DNA from: Cryomorphaceae bacterium
GTDB taxonomy: Bacteria; Bacteroidota; Bacteroidia; Flavobacteriales_D; Crocinitomicaceae
Length of the DNA: 53,475 nucleotides
NCBI GenBank assembly: GCA_027483605.1
Contig: JAIXUE010000019.1
Span: 1-53,475 of the forward strand
Direction: 5' to 3'
Shown here: piece by piece, positions 32,504 to 41,049 of the stretch
Position numbering within the stretch: position 1 is the first letter of the stretch
Layout: the number at the start of each line of letters is the position of its first letter
Made by a program: the position numbers and the translations under genes
Notes under the pieces: model-generated
Databases searched by the model: none
What the model was told of the DNA's origin: nothing
What the model saw: the letters and a program-made list of their open reading frames with translations, nothing else

Positions 32504-33799
32504 CGGCTTTTTTAAGAAGTGCAGCAGGGCAAAATGTGTGGTGTGTTCCGTAGCCACAACCACTGCATTCAGCTGTAAATTTGGTATCGCAACAATTTTT
32601 TGTTGATCGCAAAGTACGTATTGCTTTTTGCGCAATGGAGCAGCGTACCCTGCTTCTTTGAGAATTTGCAGAACTTTTTTGCTTCCTTTCATACCCACAA
32701 CAGGCATGCGGTCACCGGCTGCAACAAATCTAAAATAAAGTGCACCTTCAATTTGTTGAAGATCGATGATGTTTTTGGAGTGCAGCGCTAGATCAATTAA
32801 ATTGGGTGTTAGGGCTTCGATTTCATAAGTCCATTGCGCTGTAGCCTCTGTCAAAAATACCAATTGATTATTTTGTTTGACTACAAATGACTTTTGGGGC
32901 TCATTTGTTTGTTGCCATGTAATAGATTTGCCATTCTCGGCGGAAAACAAGTCTGGGAGTCTTCTGATGACATGGGTGGGCAGGCCAAATAGTTTAAATA
33001 ATTCAACAAATTGATATGAAGATAGTTGAGCAATTTTACTTAGATTAATACTTTTATTTATTTTAAGCTCTTCTAGCGCGCTGTGCAACAGGTCTTCTTG
33101 GGCCTTCATTTCAGTCGCAAATTGTTTTTGGATCAATAAGATGCTTTGCTCGAGCAGTGGTAGTTTATCTTTTAAAAACGGAATAAAAACATGTCGCCAC
33201 AGATTACGGCGGTACTTGAGCGTGGTATTGCTACTATCTTCGCGCCATTTGAGCTCAAGTTCTAAAGCTACTTCATGCAGGGTTTCGGGCCCAAGGTTGA
33301 GCAGGGGCCTCAACAAGCCCTTTTGACTGAATGCCATAGCAGCTAAGCCTTTTAAACCAGCACCTCTGGCAAGTTGCAGCCAGAACGTTTCAACTTGATC
33401 CGCTGCATGGTGCGCTGTGCAGATCAGGCTGTCGGGCCGCTGTTGTTGTATTTCGCTGAAAAAAGCATAGCGAATGCGGCGCGCCTCGGCTTGTAGGTTT
33501 TTATTGTGTTGCTGCAGAATTGCAGCTAAAGGTGCGCGTTTGATATGCAATGGCAAATTGTATTGAAGACAATAAGCCTCCACAAAAGCTTGATCGGCCT
33601 CGCTTTGTTCACCTCGCAGGCCATAGTTTACATGCACAACCTCAAATGGAAGTGTGAGCCGGCGCATGAGCTCGCAAAGCAACATGGAGTCTTTTCCGCC
33701 ACTAACAGCCACTAAATAACAACTGGCCTTATTGGTCTTGAAATAAGCGCGGAGTTCATCGAGTACTAACGCCAAAGTAACAGTGTTAGCGAAGTCCAT
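32501..33799 (-). CDS. tilS: tRNA(Ile)-lysidine synthase TilS
   Basis: The protein has 432 residues. The PP-loop ATP-pyrophosphatase motif AVSGGKDSMLLCELM is at about residues 31-45, followed by HVNYGLRGEQSEAD and CTAHHAADQVETFWLQLARG, family landmarks. The C-terminal domain has GDRMPVVGMKGSKKVLQILK. It adds lysine to C34 of the AUA-reading tRNA-Ile. The start overlaps the 3' end of pabB by 14 bp. Confidence 0.94.
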   Translation of the reverse strand: MDFANTVTLALVLDELRAYFKTNKASCYLVAVSGGKDSMLLCELMRRLTLPFEVVHVNYGLRGEQSEADQAFVEAYCLQYNLPLHIKRAPLAAILQQHNKNLQAEARRIRYAFFSEIQQQRPDSLICTAHHAADQVETFWLQLARGAGLKGLAAMAFSQKGLLRPLLNLGPETLHEVALELELKWREDSSNTTLKYRRNLWRHVFIPFLKDKLPLLEQSILLIQKQFATEMKAQEDLLHSALEELKINKSINLSKIAQLSSYQFVELFKLFGLPTHVIRRLPDLFSAENGKSITWQQTNEPQKSFVVKQNNQLVFLTEATAQWTYEIEALTPNLIDLALHSKNIIDLQQIEGALYFRFVAAGDRMPVVGMKGSKKVLQILKEAGYAAPLRKKQYVLCDQQKIVAIPNLQLNAVVVATEHTTHFALLHFLKKP

Positions 33800-34976
33800 G
33801 GATCAGTTTTTCTGCCTTTAACAAGCACTCTTGGTATTCGGCTTCGGGATTTGCTTCAATGGTAAGTGCGCTCCCAACAGAACAAGATAAGTACTGGTTT
33901 TTGCGGTTGTAAAGCAAGGATCTGATCACGACATTCAAATCGAAATCTCCGTTGGGTTCGATCAGGCCAATGCTGCCCGAGTAAAGTCCTCTTTTGAAGT
34001 CTTCGTGCTGTTCAATTTGTTCGAGTGCTGCTATTTTAGGTGCGCCTGTCATGCTGCCCATTGGGAAGCAGGCTTTCAGGATATCGATAAAGCCAGTCGC
34101 CGGAGGTAACTCACAACTGATTTTGGAAATCATTTGGTGCACCGTCTCAAAGCTGTAGATTTGGCAAAGTTCGTCAACACCTACGCTATTTTGAGTGGCA
34201 ATTTGAGACAGGTCGTTGCGCACGAGGTCAACGATCATGATGTTCTCGGCGCGTTCTTTGGGGTTGTTTTGCAATTCGGTGGCCAAGCGTTGGTCTTCAG
34301 CTATATCTTTGGCACGTGGCGCCGTTCCTTTAATGGGTTCCGAACGAAGCACGCTGCCTGTTTTTTGCAAAAAACGCTCTGGGCTCGCACAAAAAACCAA
34401 GTGGTCAGGCGTTTGAATGTAGGTAGCATGTGGCGCTTTTGTCTCGGTATATAAGCGGCCAAACAAACCAACGGGGTTGTTGATTTGGCAATTTACTGCA
34501 GCAAATTCTTGGCAATAATTGACCTCATAGCAATCGCCGCGCTGCAAGGCGTTTCTGAGTTGCTCAAAATGTTCAAAATAGGAGGTTTTGGAGGTGCGTG
34601 GTTCAAATGTCGTGCTGAGTAAGCCTTGTTTTTCTAAAAAAGCGGCAGCAAGTTCTTTTGCCTTTTGTTGGTTTTGAAGACGAGTTGAGCCCCAAAGAAG
34701 ATTGGGCGTGTCCGACACCTGATAAATACTTTCAGGTACCCAAAAACTGATGAGCGGGAAGGCAAGTTCGTCGGGGTTTTGAGAGCTGAGATCTTCGAAG
34801 GAATTCTTAAGGTCAAAACTCAGGTAGCCAAAAATATACTTACCGGTATTTTTATTGAGGAATTTGTCAAAAGCGCTTGTATTAAATTCCAGCTTGTCTT
34901 CATGGATTTCTTGTTGTCCGATACCCAGCAAGAGCCCATGTTGGTGGTGCTGCCAAAAAAAACAAGTTGTCTCCAT
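33786..34976 (-). CDS. pabB: Aminodeoxychorismate synthase component I (PabB)
   Basis: The protein has 396 residues of the chorismate-binding family. Visible motifs are CYEVNYCQEFAA, ERFLQKTGSVLRSEPIKGTA, ERAENIMIVDLVRNDLSQIA, and FPMGSMTGAPKIAALEQIEQ (PIKGTxxR and GGxxGAP-type active-site blocks). PIKGTA rather than PIAGT favours PabB over TrpE and isochorismate synthase. It makes 4-amino-4-deoxychorismate for folate; the glutaminase PabA and lyase PabC are not in this window. It is the first gene of the transcript that continues with tilS. Confidence 0.85.
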   Translation of the reverse strand: METTCFFWQHHQHGLLLGIGQQEIHEDKLEFNTSAFDKFLNKNTGKYIFGYLSFDLKNSFEDLSSQNPDELAFPLISFWVPESIYQVSDTPNLLWGSTRLQNQQKAKELAAAFLEKQGLLSTTFEPRTSKTSYFEHFEQLRNALQRGDCYEVNYCQEFAAVNCQINNPVGLFGRLYTETKAPHATYIQTPDHLVFCASPERFLQKTGSVLRSEPIKGTAPRAKDIAEDQRLATELQNNPKERAENIMIVDLVRNDLSQIATQNSVGVDELCQIYSFETVHQMISKISCELPPATGFIDILKACFPMGSMTGAPKIAALEQIEQHEDFKRGLYSGSIGLIEPNGDFDLNVVIRSLLYNRKNQYLSCSVGSALTIEANPEAEYQECLLKAEKLIHGLR

Positions 34977-34980
34977 TGTT

Positions 34981-34988
34981 CAAATTTA
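34981..34988 (-). promoter_or_regulatory. Putative -7 element for pabB, leaderless type
   Basis: TAAATTTG on the minus strand ends four bases before the pabB ATG (spacer AACA). A TTG lies 23 bp upstream of it, at the edge of the usual range. Confidence 0.5.
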
Positions 34989-35052
34989 CAAACATCGCGT
35001 ACAATCCCGGACAAAAGCCAACCTTTTCCCTGTTTTTTTGTTCTTTACCTGT

Positions 35053-35060
35053 TACCTTTG
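35053..35060 (+). promoter_or_regulatory. Putative -7 element for the TonB receptor gene
   Basis: TACCTTTG matches TAnnTTTG and lies 33 bp before the receptor ATG. The nearest upstream TTG is only 12 bp away. Confidence 0.45.
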
Positions 35061-35093
35061 CACTATGCTTTCGTCCACAAGACAACTCTGTTT

Positions 35094-37493
35094 ATGAAAA
35101 TATTACTATCTCTCCTCCTCATTAGTTTGTCATTTCTTTCTTTCGCTCAGAAAAAAGCTACCATCAGTGGTTACCTTACCGACGCAAGAAGCGGAGAAGC
35201 GCTAGGTACAGCCCGCATCTTTGTCAAAGAACTCAAAACCGGTACTACTGTCAATAACTATGGTTTTTACAGCTTAACGCTCCCACTTGGCACCTATCAG
35301 CTTGAATACCGCTGCGATGGTTTCAATGCAATTGTTCAGAATGTAGTACTCGACAAAGACCAAACCATTAGCCTAGAGCTTGAAATGGCTGTACAAGAAA
35401 CCAAAGATGTTCGCGTGACGGGAAAGCGCTCTGAAAATGTAACCTCTGCCAAACTTGGTCAAATGGAACTCAAAATGGATCAAGTCAAAACGCTACCGGC
35501 ATTCATGGGTGAGGTAGATGTCGTCAAAACCCTCCAATTGTTGCCCGGCGTTTCATCGGTATCAGAGGGCGGTCAAGGATTTTATGTGCGCGGCGGTGGT
35601 CCAGACCAAAATTTGGTGCTCCTAGATGAAGGTGTGGTGTATAATGCAGCACATTTATTTGGCTTCTTTTCCGTTTTCAACTCAGATGCCATCAATAGTG
35701 TCAACCTGATCAAAGGCGGCATGCCAGCCAACTATGGCGGTCGTTTATCTTCGGTGCTAGAGGTCAATATGAACGAGGGTAACCTCAAGAAATTCAAAGT
35801 AAAAGGTGGTATTGGTGCCATCTCCTCGCGCTTAACAGTTGAGGGGCCGCTCAAGAAAGACCGCGGTTCTTTTGTAGTTTCCGCTCGTCGAACTTACATC
35901 GATATCTTGGCCAAGGCCGTGATCTCAGACACCTCTCCATTTGCCGGTTCTGGTTATTTTTTCTACGATCTCAATGCCAAGCTCAATTATAAACTCACCG
36001 ACAAAGACCGTATTTACTTGAGCGCTTATTACGGCAAAGATATTTTTTCCTTCAAAGACAACAGCGGTGGCTTTAGAGTCGATATGCCTTGGGGCAATGG
36101 CATCGCCGCCTTGCGTTGGAATCACCTTTTCTCGAGCAAACTCTTTTTAAATACCACGCTCTCATATTCAGATTACAATTTTGAATTTGGCTCGTCGCAA
36201 GATGAATTTCGGGTAGCACTCACCTCTGGCATCCGAGACTACTCTGCCAAGGTAGATTTCTCTTACTTCCCTAATCCCAAACACCGCATCAAATGGGGTG
36301 GGGTCTACACTTTCCACGATTTTACACCAACAAGTTTATCTGCCCAAGACGATACCATCACTTTCAATACAGGCGCTGCACAACACTTGTATTCCCATGA
36401 AACTGCGATATATGCTTTGGACGAATTTGATGTCAATGAGGCCTTGCGCATCAATGCGGGTTTGCGCTACAGTACGTTTTCACACGTGGGCCCTTTTGAT
36501 CGCTACATAAAGGGCGATGGCATTTCTACACCAGATAGCGTTGTTCAATACGACCGCAACGACATCATTGCTTTTTACCATGGACTAGAGCCTCGCTTGT
36601 CTTTTCGCTATTTACTTCCAGACAATAGCTCCATCAAAGGAGGTTATGCCTATAATTATCAATATGTGCATTTAGTTACGCTGAGTGCGGTTTCTTTACC
36701 TACTGATATCTGGTTTCCAACCACAGACCAAGCCAAGCCAGAGCAAGGTTTTCAAACCTCAATTGGTTATTTTAGAAATTTTGACAAAGACCGCTACGAA
36801 GCCTCTGTAGAGGTTTACTACAAAGGCATGAAAAACCTCATCGAATTCAAGGAAGGCGCTTTGCCAGGAGACAACATCAACGACAACACCGATAACTTAC
36901 TTGTTTACGGCGATGGTTGGGCGTATGGGGCGGAGTTCTTTCTCAAAAAGACGGAAGGTGCATTTACGGGCTGGATTGGCTACACTTGGGCCAAAACTGA
37001 AAGACGCTTCCCAGACATCAACGAAGGCAATGTTTATCCTGCCAAATACGACCGTCGTCACGACCTCACATTGGTAGGTACCTATAAACTCAACGATACC
37101 TGGACCTTCGGTGCGAGTTTCATTTACGCCACTGGCAACACACTTACCTTGCCGGCAAGCTGGTACGTCCAAGATCAAAACTTGTTATTTCAATATGGTC
37201 CGCGCAACTCTACCCGCATGGCGCCTTACCACCGTCTAGACCTCAGTGCTACCCGCTATGGCAAAGCTTATAAAACCAAAACAGATCCTGCCACTGGTCA
37301 AGACATCCAAGTGAAGAAAGCTTGCAGAAGCAACTGGTCTTTTTCTGTTTACAATGTCTACAACCGTCTCAATCCGTTCTTTTTATACGTAGACAATGAC
37401 GGCGACTTCATGAGCGGTAATTTCTCTTTGAGTGTCAAACAAGTCTCTTTATTTCCAATTATACCAAGCGCCACATGGAACTTCGAATTTTAA
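35094..37493 (+). CDS. TonB-dependent outer-membrane receptor with carboxypeptidase-like domain
   Basis: The protein has 799 residues from the ATG giving MKILLSLLLISLSF; the open frame upstream overlaps pabB and has no signal peptide. The signal peptide ends near FAQKKA. A CarboxypepD_reg-like domain covers about residues 20-110 (ATISGYLTDARSGEALGTAR). The plug follows (VDVVKTLQLLPGVSSVSEGG, FYVRGGGPDQNLVLLDEGVV). The rest is a beta barrel ending in an aromatic terminal strand (SATWNFEF). It takes up an unknown ligand with TonB energy. The partner downstream is a DUF4249 lipoprotein rather than SusD. The two genes overlap by 19 bp. Confidence 0.92.
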   Translation: MKILLSLLLISLSFLSFAQKKATISGYLTDARSGEALGTARIFVKELKTGTTVNNYGFYSLTLPLGTYQLEYRCDGFNAIVQNVVLDKDQTISLELEMAVQETKDVRVTGKRSENVTSAKLGQMELKMDQVKTLPAFMGEVDVVKTLQLLPGVSSVSEGGQGFYVRGGGPDQNLVLLDEGVVYNAAHLFGFFSVFNSDAINSVNLIKGGMPANYGGRLSSVLEVNMNEGNLKKFKVKGGIGAISSRLTVEGPLKKDRGSFVVSARRTYIDILAKAVISDTSPFAGSGYFFYDLNAKLNYKLTDKDRIYLSAYYGKDIFSFKDNSGGFRVDMPWGNGIAALRWNHLFSSKLFLNTTLSYSDYNFEFGSSQDEFRVALTSGIRDYSAKVDFSYFPNPKHRIKWGGVYTFHDFTPTSLSAQDDTITFNTGAAQHLYSHETAIYALDEFDVNEALRINAGLRYSTFSHVGPFDRYIKGDGISTPDSVVQYDRNDIIAFYHGLEPRLSFRYLLPDNSSIKGGYAYNYQYVHLVTLSAVSLPTDIWFPTTDQAKPEQGFQTSIGYFRNFDKDRYEASVEVYYKGMKNLIEFKEGALPGDNINDNTDNLLVYGDGWAYGAEFFLKKTEGAFTGWIGYTWAKTERRFPDINEGNVYPAKYDRRHDLTLVGTYKLNDTWTFGASFIYATGNTLTLPASWYVQDQNLLFQYGPRNSTRMAPYHRLDLSATRYGKAYKTKTDPATGQDIQVKKACRSNWSFSVYNVYNRLNPFFLYVDNDGDFMSGNFSLSVKQVSLFPIIPSATWNFEF

Positions 37494-38404
37494 AATACCT
37501 CAGCTTTAGCTTTGTCATGGCTACCTTGTGGAGTTGCACCAAAGAAGTGCAAATCGACATACCCGGCTACAAAGAACAACTCGTTGTAGATGGCCGAATC
37601 GAAACGGGGCAGCCCGCTATTGTCTTGCTCTCCAAAAGCAATAATGTCTATTCGAGTACCAACTTCGAATCTTATCTGAATAGCTTTGTAGACGACGCTA
37701 TTGTGGTACTTTCTAACGGCACCCAAACCGACACCCTAACTCAGTTTTGCACAGACGACCTCCCTCCGGGTTTGGAAGAAGTTGCAGCCGCAATTTTTGG
37801 CATCCCCGTTGAAATCTTAGTTAATTTACATTTGTGTGCATATGTATCTACGAATATGCTCGGAGAAGTAGGTAAAACCTACACGATGTCCATCTCTCAT
37901 CAAGGAAAACAATACCAAGCAAGTTCTAAAATTTTAAATCCAACTACACCAGATTCATTGTATTGGAAACCAGAAGGAAACTTTAATGACCGAGGTTTTT
38001 CGTGGCTCAAACTCACCGATCCTTCAAATACTGCCGATGCCTATTTGTGGGAGGTAAAGTACTTACAAGATCTACAGTTTTCTAAGACCTTTAATCCTTA
38101 TTTCAACGACAAATTCTTCAATGGGCTCACTTTTGAATTTGGTTATGAAAATCCTATGAGTTTCAATGATCCGAATGGAAATGATGCCTACAGAGGATTT
38201 TATAAGCTTGGCGATACTATCGTAGTGAAACTCTCCAAAATGGGAGGCAAAGAATACAATTATTTTGAAAAGAAATACAATCAAATGTATTCCGGTAGTA
38301 GCCCTTTTGCGGTGCCTACAAATATTCCGACCAATATCGAAGGAGGTGCTTTAGGAATTTGGGTTGCCTATTCACCATGGATAGACACCCTTATTTGTCA
38401 ATAA
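37475..38404 (+). CDS. DUF4249 lipoprotein, TonB-receptor partner
   Basis: The protein has 309 residues. The signal ends in the lipobox ATLWSC at about residues 16-21, followed by TKEVQIDIPGYKEQLVVDGR, a typical DUF4249 opening. The beta-rich domain that follows contains MLGEVGKTYTMSISHQGKQY. DUF4249 proteins regularly follow receptors with carboxypeptidase-like domains in Bacteroidota, where they probably cap the receptor at the cell surface as SusD does (inference). The ligand is unknown. It converges on the gtrA-like gene with 4 bp between. Confidence 0.85.
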   Translation: MELRILKYLSFSFVMATLWSCTKEVQIDIPGYKEQLVVDGRIETGQPAIVLLSKSNNVYSSTNFESYLNSFVDDAIVVLSNGTQTDTLTQFCTDDLPPGLEEVAAAIFGIPVEILVNLHLCAYVSTNMLGEVGKTYTMSISHQGKQYQASSKILNPTTPDSLYWKPEGNFNDRGFSWLKLTDPSNTADAYLWEVKYLQDLQFSKTFNPYFNDKFFNGLTFEFGYENPMSFNDPNGNDAYRGFYKLGDTIVVKLSKMGGKEYNYFEKKYNQMYSGSSPFAVPTNIPTNIEGGALGIWVAYSPWIDTLICQ

Positions 38405-38408
38405 GAAC

Positions 38409-38885
38409 TTATTTAAAGGTGTATTTTCTTTGTAGTAAATAGGATACAAAGACGGTGACAATACTGGCCACCACATTGGCTATCGACGGATAAAATGCCA
38501 AGCCCTCGATGAGTGTTTTTAAAATCAGGTAAGAACCTATCCAAGAAAGACCAGAACTCACTGCATAACGAAAGAGCTGGATGCGTCCCATTAGTTTGCT
38601 ATCTGTAAATACGACATATTTATTGAGTAAAAAGCCCAGTGAAAATGCAAGTACAAAGCAGAGCATAGAACTTAGTGTATATGCAGAAACTACGTAAGTA
38701 CTTGTTGCGAATTGAAAGTTGAATATCCGTTTTTCGAATACATATTGAAAAAAGAGATAGAAAAACACCCAACTAGAAACCAAATTCGTTCCGCCGCAGG
38801 CTGCATAATAAAAGGTTTGCCTGTCAAAAAAACGTGCAAATAAAGGATAGAATAAATCTAGAATCTTTCGAATTAGTTTTCCCAT
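38409..38885 (-). CDS. GtrA-like membrane protein
   Basis: The protein has 158 residues with four hydrophobic segments. The first segment opens with YYAACGGTNLVSSWVFFYL, and FSLGFLLNKYVVF and LFRYAVSSGLSW are GtrA landmarks; the C terminus ends LLQRKYTFK. GtrA proteins are thought to help flip polyprenyl-phosphate-linked sugars or otherwise serve surface glycan synthesis. The gene overlaps the DUF2797 gene by 13 bp and is the last in the gldB transcript, an unusual neighbour for it. Confidence 0.85.
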   Translation of the reverse strand: MGKLIRKILDLFYPLFARFFDRQTFYYAACGGTNLVSSWVFFYLFFQYVFEKRIFNFQFATSTYVVSAYTLSSMLCFVLAFSLGFLLNKYVVFTDSKLMGRIQLFRYAVSSGLSWIGSYLILKTLIEGLAFYPSIANVVASIVTVFVSYLLQRKYTFK

Positions 38886-39664
38886 TTGATTTGGTATCCG
38901 GTGTGCTTTCTGATATTGATCACAAGTGAATGATCGAGGTAAAGGTATTGTCCTCTGATGCCTGTTAAGGTGCCGCGAATATGTGCTTGTTGGTCCAAAG
39001 ATAGCGATTTCACTTTGTTTGGGTAGCTCATGACAGGGTAGTTAAAGGACCAAATTTGTTCGTCGTTGGTCCAATATTGGGTAAGGTCAGCAGGAAGGCT
39101 TTCTTCGAGTTCCCATTTTTGTTCGTCGAGCGCAGGCCCTTCATAGGGTTTGTTTTTGAGCATGTTTTGCCAATTTGTTTTGTCGGCAAACTGAGACTTG
39201 AGTGCTATTTCTAATACGCCAGACAAATAACGGTTGGGCACTTGTGCCAAAACGATGGCTGCAGCAGCACCTTGGTCTATCCAGCGCGTGGGCATTTGGG
39301 TGGTACGAGTGATGCCCACCTTCAGTTGGTCTGTTTGGGCTAGGTAAACGAAATGAGGTTGGTTGTGGTGCTTTTGCTCGTAGACGGGGTCTCGGCCAAG
39401 ACCTAAGTGCGCCTGACAGAGCTCCGGACGCAAGATGCAGGGGCTGGCGGCTGCAGCGCTGTTAAAACAATTGAAGCAAAAACCTTCTCCGAAAGTTTTG
39501 GTAATTTTTTTTCGGCATTCTCGACAAAAAATGGCTCCGGTGAACAGCAATGAAACGGGTTGTCCAAGCAATGCATTCAAACTGAATTGTTGTGTGTCAT
39601 CGCCAAGCCAATACTGCACTTGCTCCTCTTGAGCCGTTTTCATTTTTTGGAGCAAAAATTCCAT
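38873..39664 (-). CDS. DUF2797 protein with zinc-ribbon cysteines
   Basis: The protein has 263 residues from the ATG that shares its first bases with the gldC stop (TAATGG); a longer frame into gldC is rejected. A zinc-ribbon-like pair CREC and CFNC lies at about residues 46-68, followed by CILRPELCQAHLG. The middle segment FVYLAQTDQLKVGITRTTQM with a following Arg, and LEIALKSQFADKTNWQNML, resemble the core of GIY-YIG domains (inference, see findings). The C-terminal part is beta-rich. The function is not known for DUF2797. Confidence 0.8.
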   Translation of the reverse strand: MEFLLQKMKTAQEEQVQYWLGDDTQQFSLNALLGQPVSLLFTGAIFCRECRKKITKTFGEGFCFNCFNSAAAASPCILRPELCQAHLGLGRDPVYEQKHHNQPHFVYLAQTDQLKVGITRTTQMPTRWIDQGAAAAIVLAQVPNRYLSGVLEIALKSQFADKTNWQNMLKNKPYEGPALDEQKWELEESLPADLTQYWTNDEQIWSFNYPVMSYPNKVKSLSLDQQAHIRGTLTGIRGQYLYLDHSLVINIRKHTGYQIKWEN

Positions 39665-40005
39665 TATTCGGGCAGGATATTCATTTTGTCGGCAAAATGA
39701 TAACAATAGTCGCGGAGGTCTTCACATATGAGGCTTTCGCCGGTCGCTTTCTCAAAGGTATCAGCCATTGTGAGCAAGGTTTGATGAAAAAACTGCTTCA
39801 TTTCTTCAATGGTCATGTCTTTGGTCCAGAGGTCAATTTTCATGGTGTTTTTGGCTTTTGGGTCCCAGATAGACAAAAGAAAAGCTGCTGCTTCGGCGTT
39901 TTCAATTTGACCGTCGCTTGCAGACCATAGCATGCGCAAAGGGAGTAGGTTTTCATTGAGACCTACTTGTATGCTGATTTCGGAGGTTTTGACAATTTCA
40001 CTCAT
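39664..40005 (-). CDS. gldC: Gliding-motility protein GldC
   Basis: The protein has 113 residues, the usual GldC length. It has no signal peptide. Typical features are the opening SEIVKTSEISIQVGLNEN, the central SIWDPKAKNTMKIDLWTKDM and the final HFADKMNILPE. GldC is a cytoplasmic accessory that makes gliding more efficient. It overlaps the gldB 3' end by 4 bp, the same gene order as in Flavobacterium johnsoniae. Confidence 0.92.
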   Translation of the reverse strand: MSEIVKTSEISIQVGLNENLLPLRMLWSASDGQIENAEAAAFLLSIWDPKAKNTMKIDLWTKDMTIEEMKQFFHQTLLTMADTFEKATGESLICEDLRDYCYHFADKMNILPE

Positions 40006-41006
40006 TGTGGTACTTCGTATTTTTTGAGAATTTGGTGATAAGGTAGTGCCAACAACGCAGGTATTGTTGGTTGATTTTCTTCAATATATTGCTTTACAAT
40101 ACGGTAGCCTAAAAAACGACCCATGCGGTCCGGGCTTTCTTGCGGTAGCCCGATGGTATAGGGGCCTTCATTCAAGAAATTCATGTTGAGTTCTTGGTCG
40201 GTTTTGAACAAGAGTTGTTGGTCGACGAGGTATTCCCAAACGCCACGTTCTGCTTTGAGCGCCCATTGGTAATCTTGCTCGCTGTAACGCAAGTGGTTAT
40301 GTAAGGCCACTTCGGGACTAATGAGCTCTAAAATGGCAAGCAACTTGCCCCAGCGGATCATTTCACTGGCAAAGTTTTCGTCGGTCGTTTTCAAGACATT
40401 GGTGCTGAGCCAAATGAGCAAGGCGTCGGAGGTGGCGTATTGCGGTGCCATGCCTTCTTTGATCCAGTCGTAAAACTGCTGAGCAGGTAACGAAGCCGTA
40501 AGTGGATGAGCTGTGCCTAAATAGCGTTCTTGGCCCAGAACAATTGCTTTTGAAGAAGCGTAGGCGCTCGCTGCAAATTGGGTGTATGTAAAATAAACAC
40601 TGCTTGCTACAGCTACTTTGGGGGCCAGTGCAGCTAATCTTTTGAGTCCGGCCTCAATTTGCTGAAACGTCCGCTTGCGCCATTTTGAACGCTTGTCTAA
40701 GGTGTTAAACACTTGCTGATTAAATGGATGTGTGAGTGTGCGCTGAAGCCCGTTGATAAATGCGCTGTCGGATTGTGTGGAGACTTGTAGCGCGTAGGGA
40801 AAGCAAAATTGAGAGAGGTCGAAGTCTGTTTGAAGCAGTTCTTTGATCAAGCGCCTTTGCTCGTTGATGTGCGCGTAACGAAAAGAGGAGTCGAGGTTTT
40901 GGTAACTGACATGATGCTTGATAGTGTCCAAATCTACTCTATAGGGGTTGGGCTTACAAGCGAAAAGCCCGATGAGCAATAGAAGAGGACTGAACTTTTG
41001 TATCAT
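40002..41006 (-). CDS. gldB: Gliding-motility lipoprotein GldB
   Basis: The protein has 334 residues. The signal peptide ends in the lipobox GLFAC at about residues 13-17. The mature protein has the GldB pattern with YTQFAASAY, VLGQERYLG, and near the C terminus GLPQESPDRMGRFLGYRIVK. GldB is required for gliding and, in several Bacteroidota, for T9SS function; it probably sits in the cell envelope. It heads a transcript gldB-gldC-DUF2797-gtrA and is divergent from an outer-membrane protein gene. Confidence 0.9.
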   Translation of the reverse strand: MIQKFSPLLLLIGLFACKPNPYRVDLDTIKHHVSYQNLDSSFRYAHINEQRRLIKELLQTDFDLSQFCFPYALQVSTQSDSAFINGLQRTLTHPFNQQVFNTLDKRSKWRKRTFQQIEAGLKRLAALAPKVAVASSVYFTYTQFAASAYASSKAIVLGQERYLGTAHPLTASLPAQQFYDWIKEGMAPQYATSDALLIWLSTNVLKTTDENFASEMIRWGKLLAILELISPEVALHNHLRYSEQDYQWALKAERGVWEYLVDQQLLFKTDQELNMNFLNEGPYTIGLPQESPDRMGRFLGYRIVKQYIEENQPTIPALLALPYHQILKKYEVPQ

Positions 41007-41015
41007 GAATATTGT

Positions 41016-41023
41016 TATTTTTG
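41016..41023 (+). promoter_or_regulatory. Putative -7 element for the outer-membrane protein/nadE transcript
   Basis: TATTTTTG matches TAnnTTTG, 26 bp before the ATG; a TTTTG lies 15 bp upstream. It faces the gldB element two bases away. Confidence 0.45.
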
Positions 41024-41025
41024 TT

Positions 41026-41033
41026 CAAAATTA
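41026..41033 (-). promoter_or_regulatory. Putative -7 element for the gldB transcript
   Basis: TAATTTTG on the minus strand matches TAnnTTTG, 19 bp before the gldB ATG. Together with 41016-41023 it forms an 18-bp inverted repeat, 7 of 8 arm positions paired. Confidence 0.45.
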
Positions 41034-41049
41034 ACATTAATCAGGCAAC

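Noticed and set aside
32493-32612. 40-residue extension of the rRNA methylase
   Set aside because: It overlaps the tilS 3' end and shows no family similarity; the ATG at 32492 follows the tilS stop.
34779-35093. N-terminal extension of the TonB receptor
   Set aside because: It overlaps pabB and lacks a signal peptide; a proper signal peptide begins at the ATG at 35094.
35094-38404. SusC/SusD pair
   Set aside because: The lipoprotein lacks SusD features and matches the DUF4249 pattern; the receptor lacks a typical SusC N-terminal signature.
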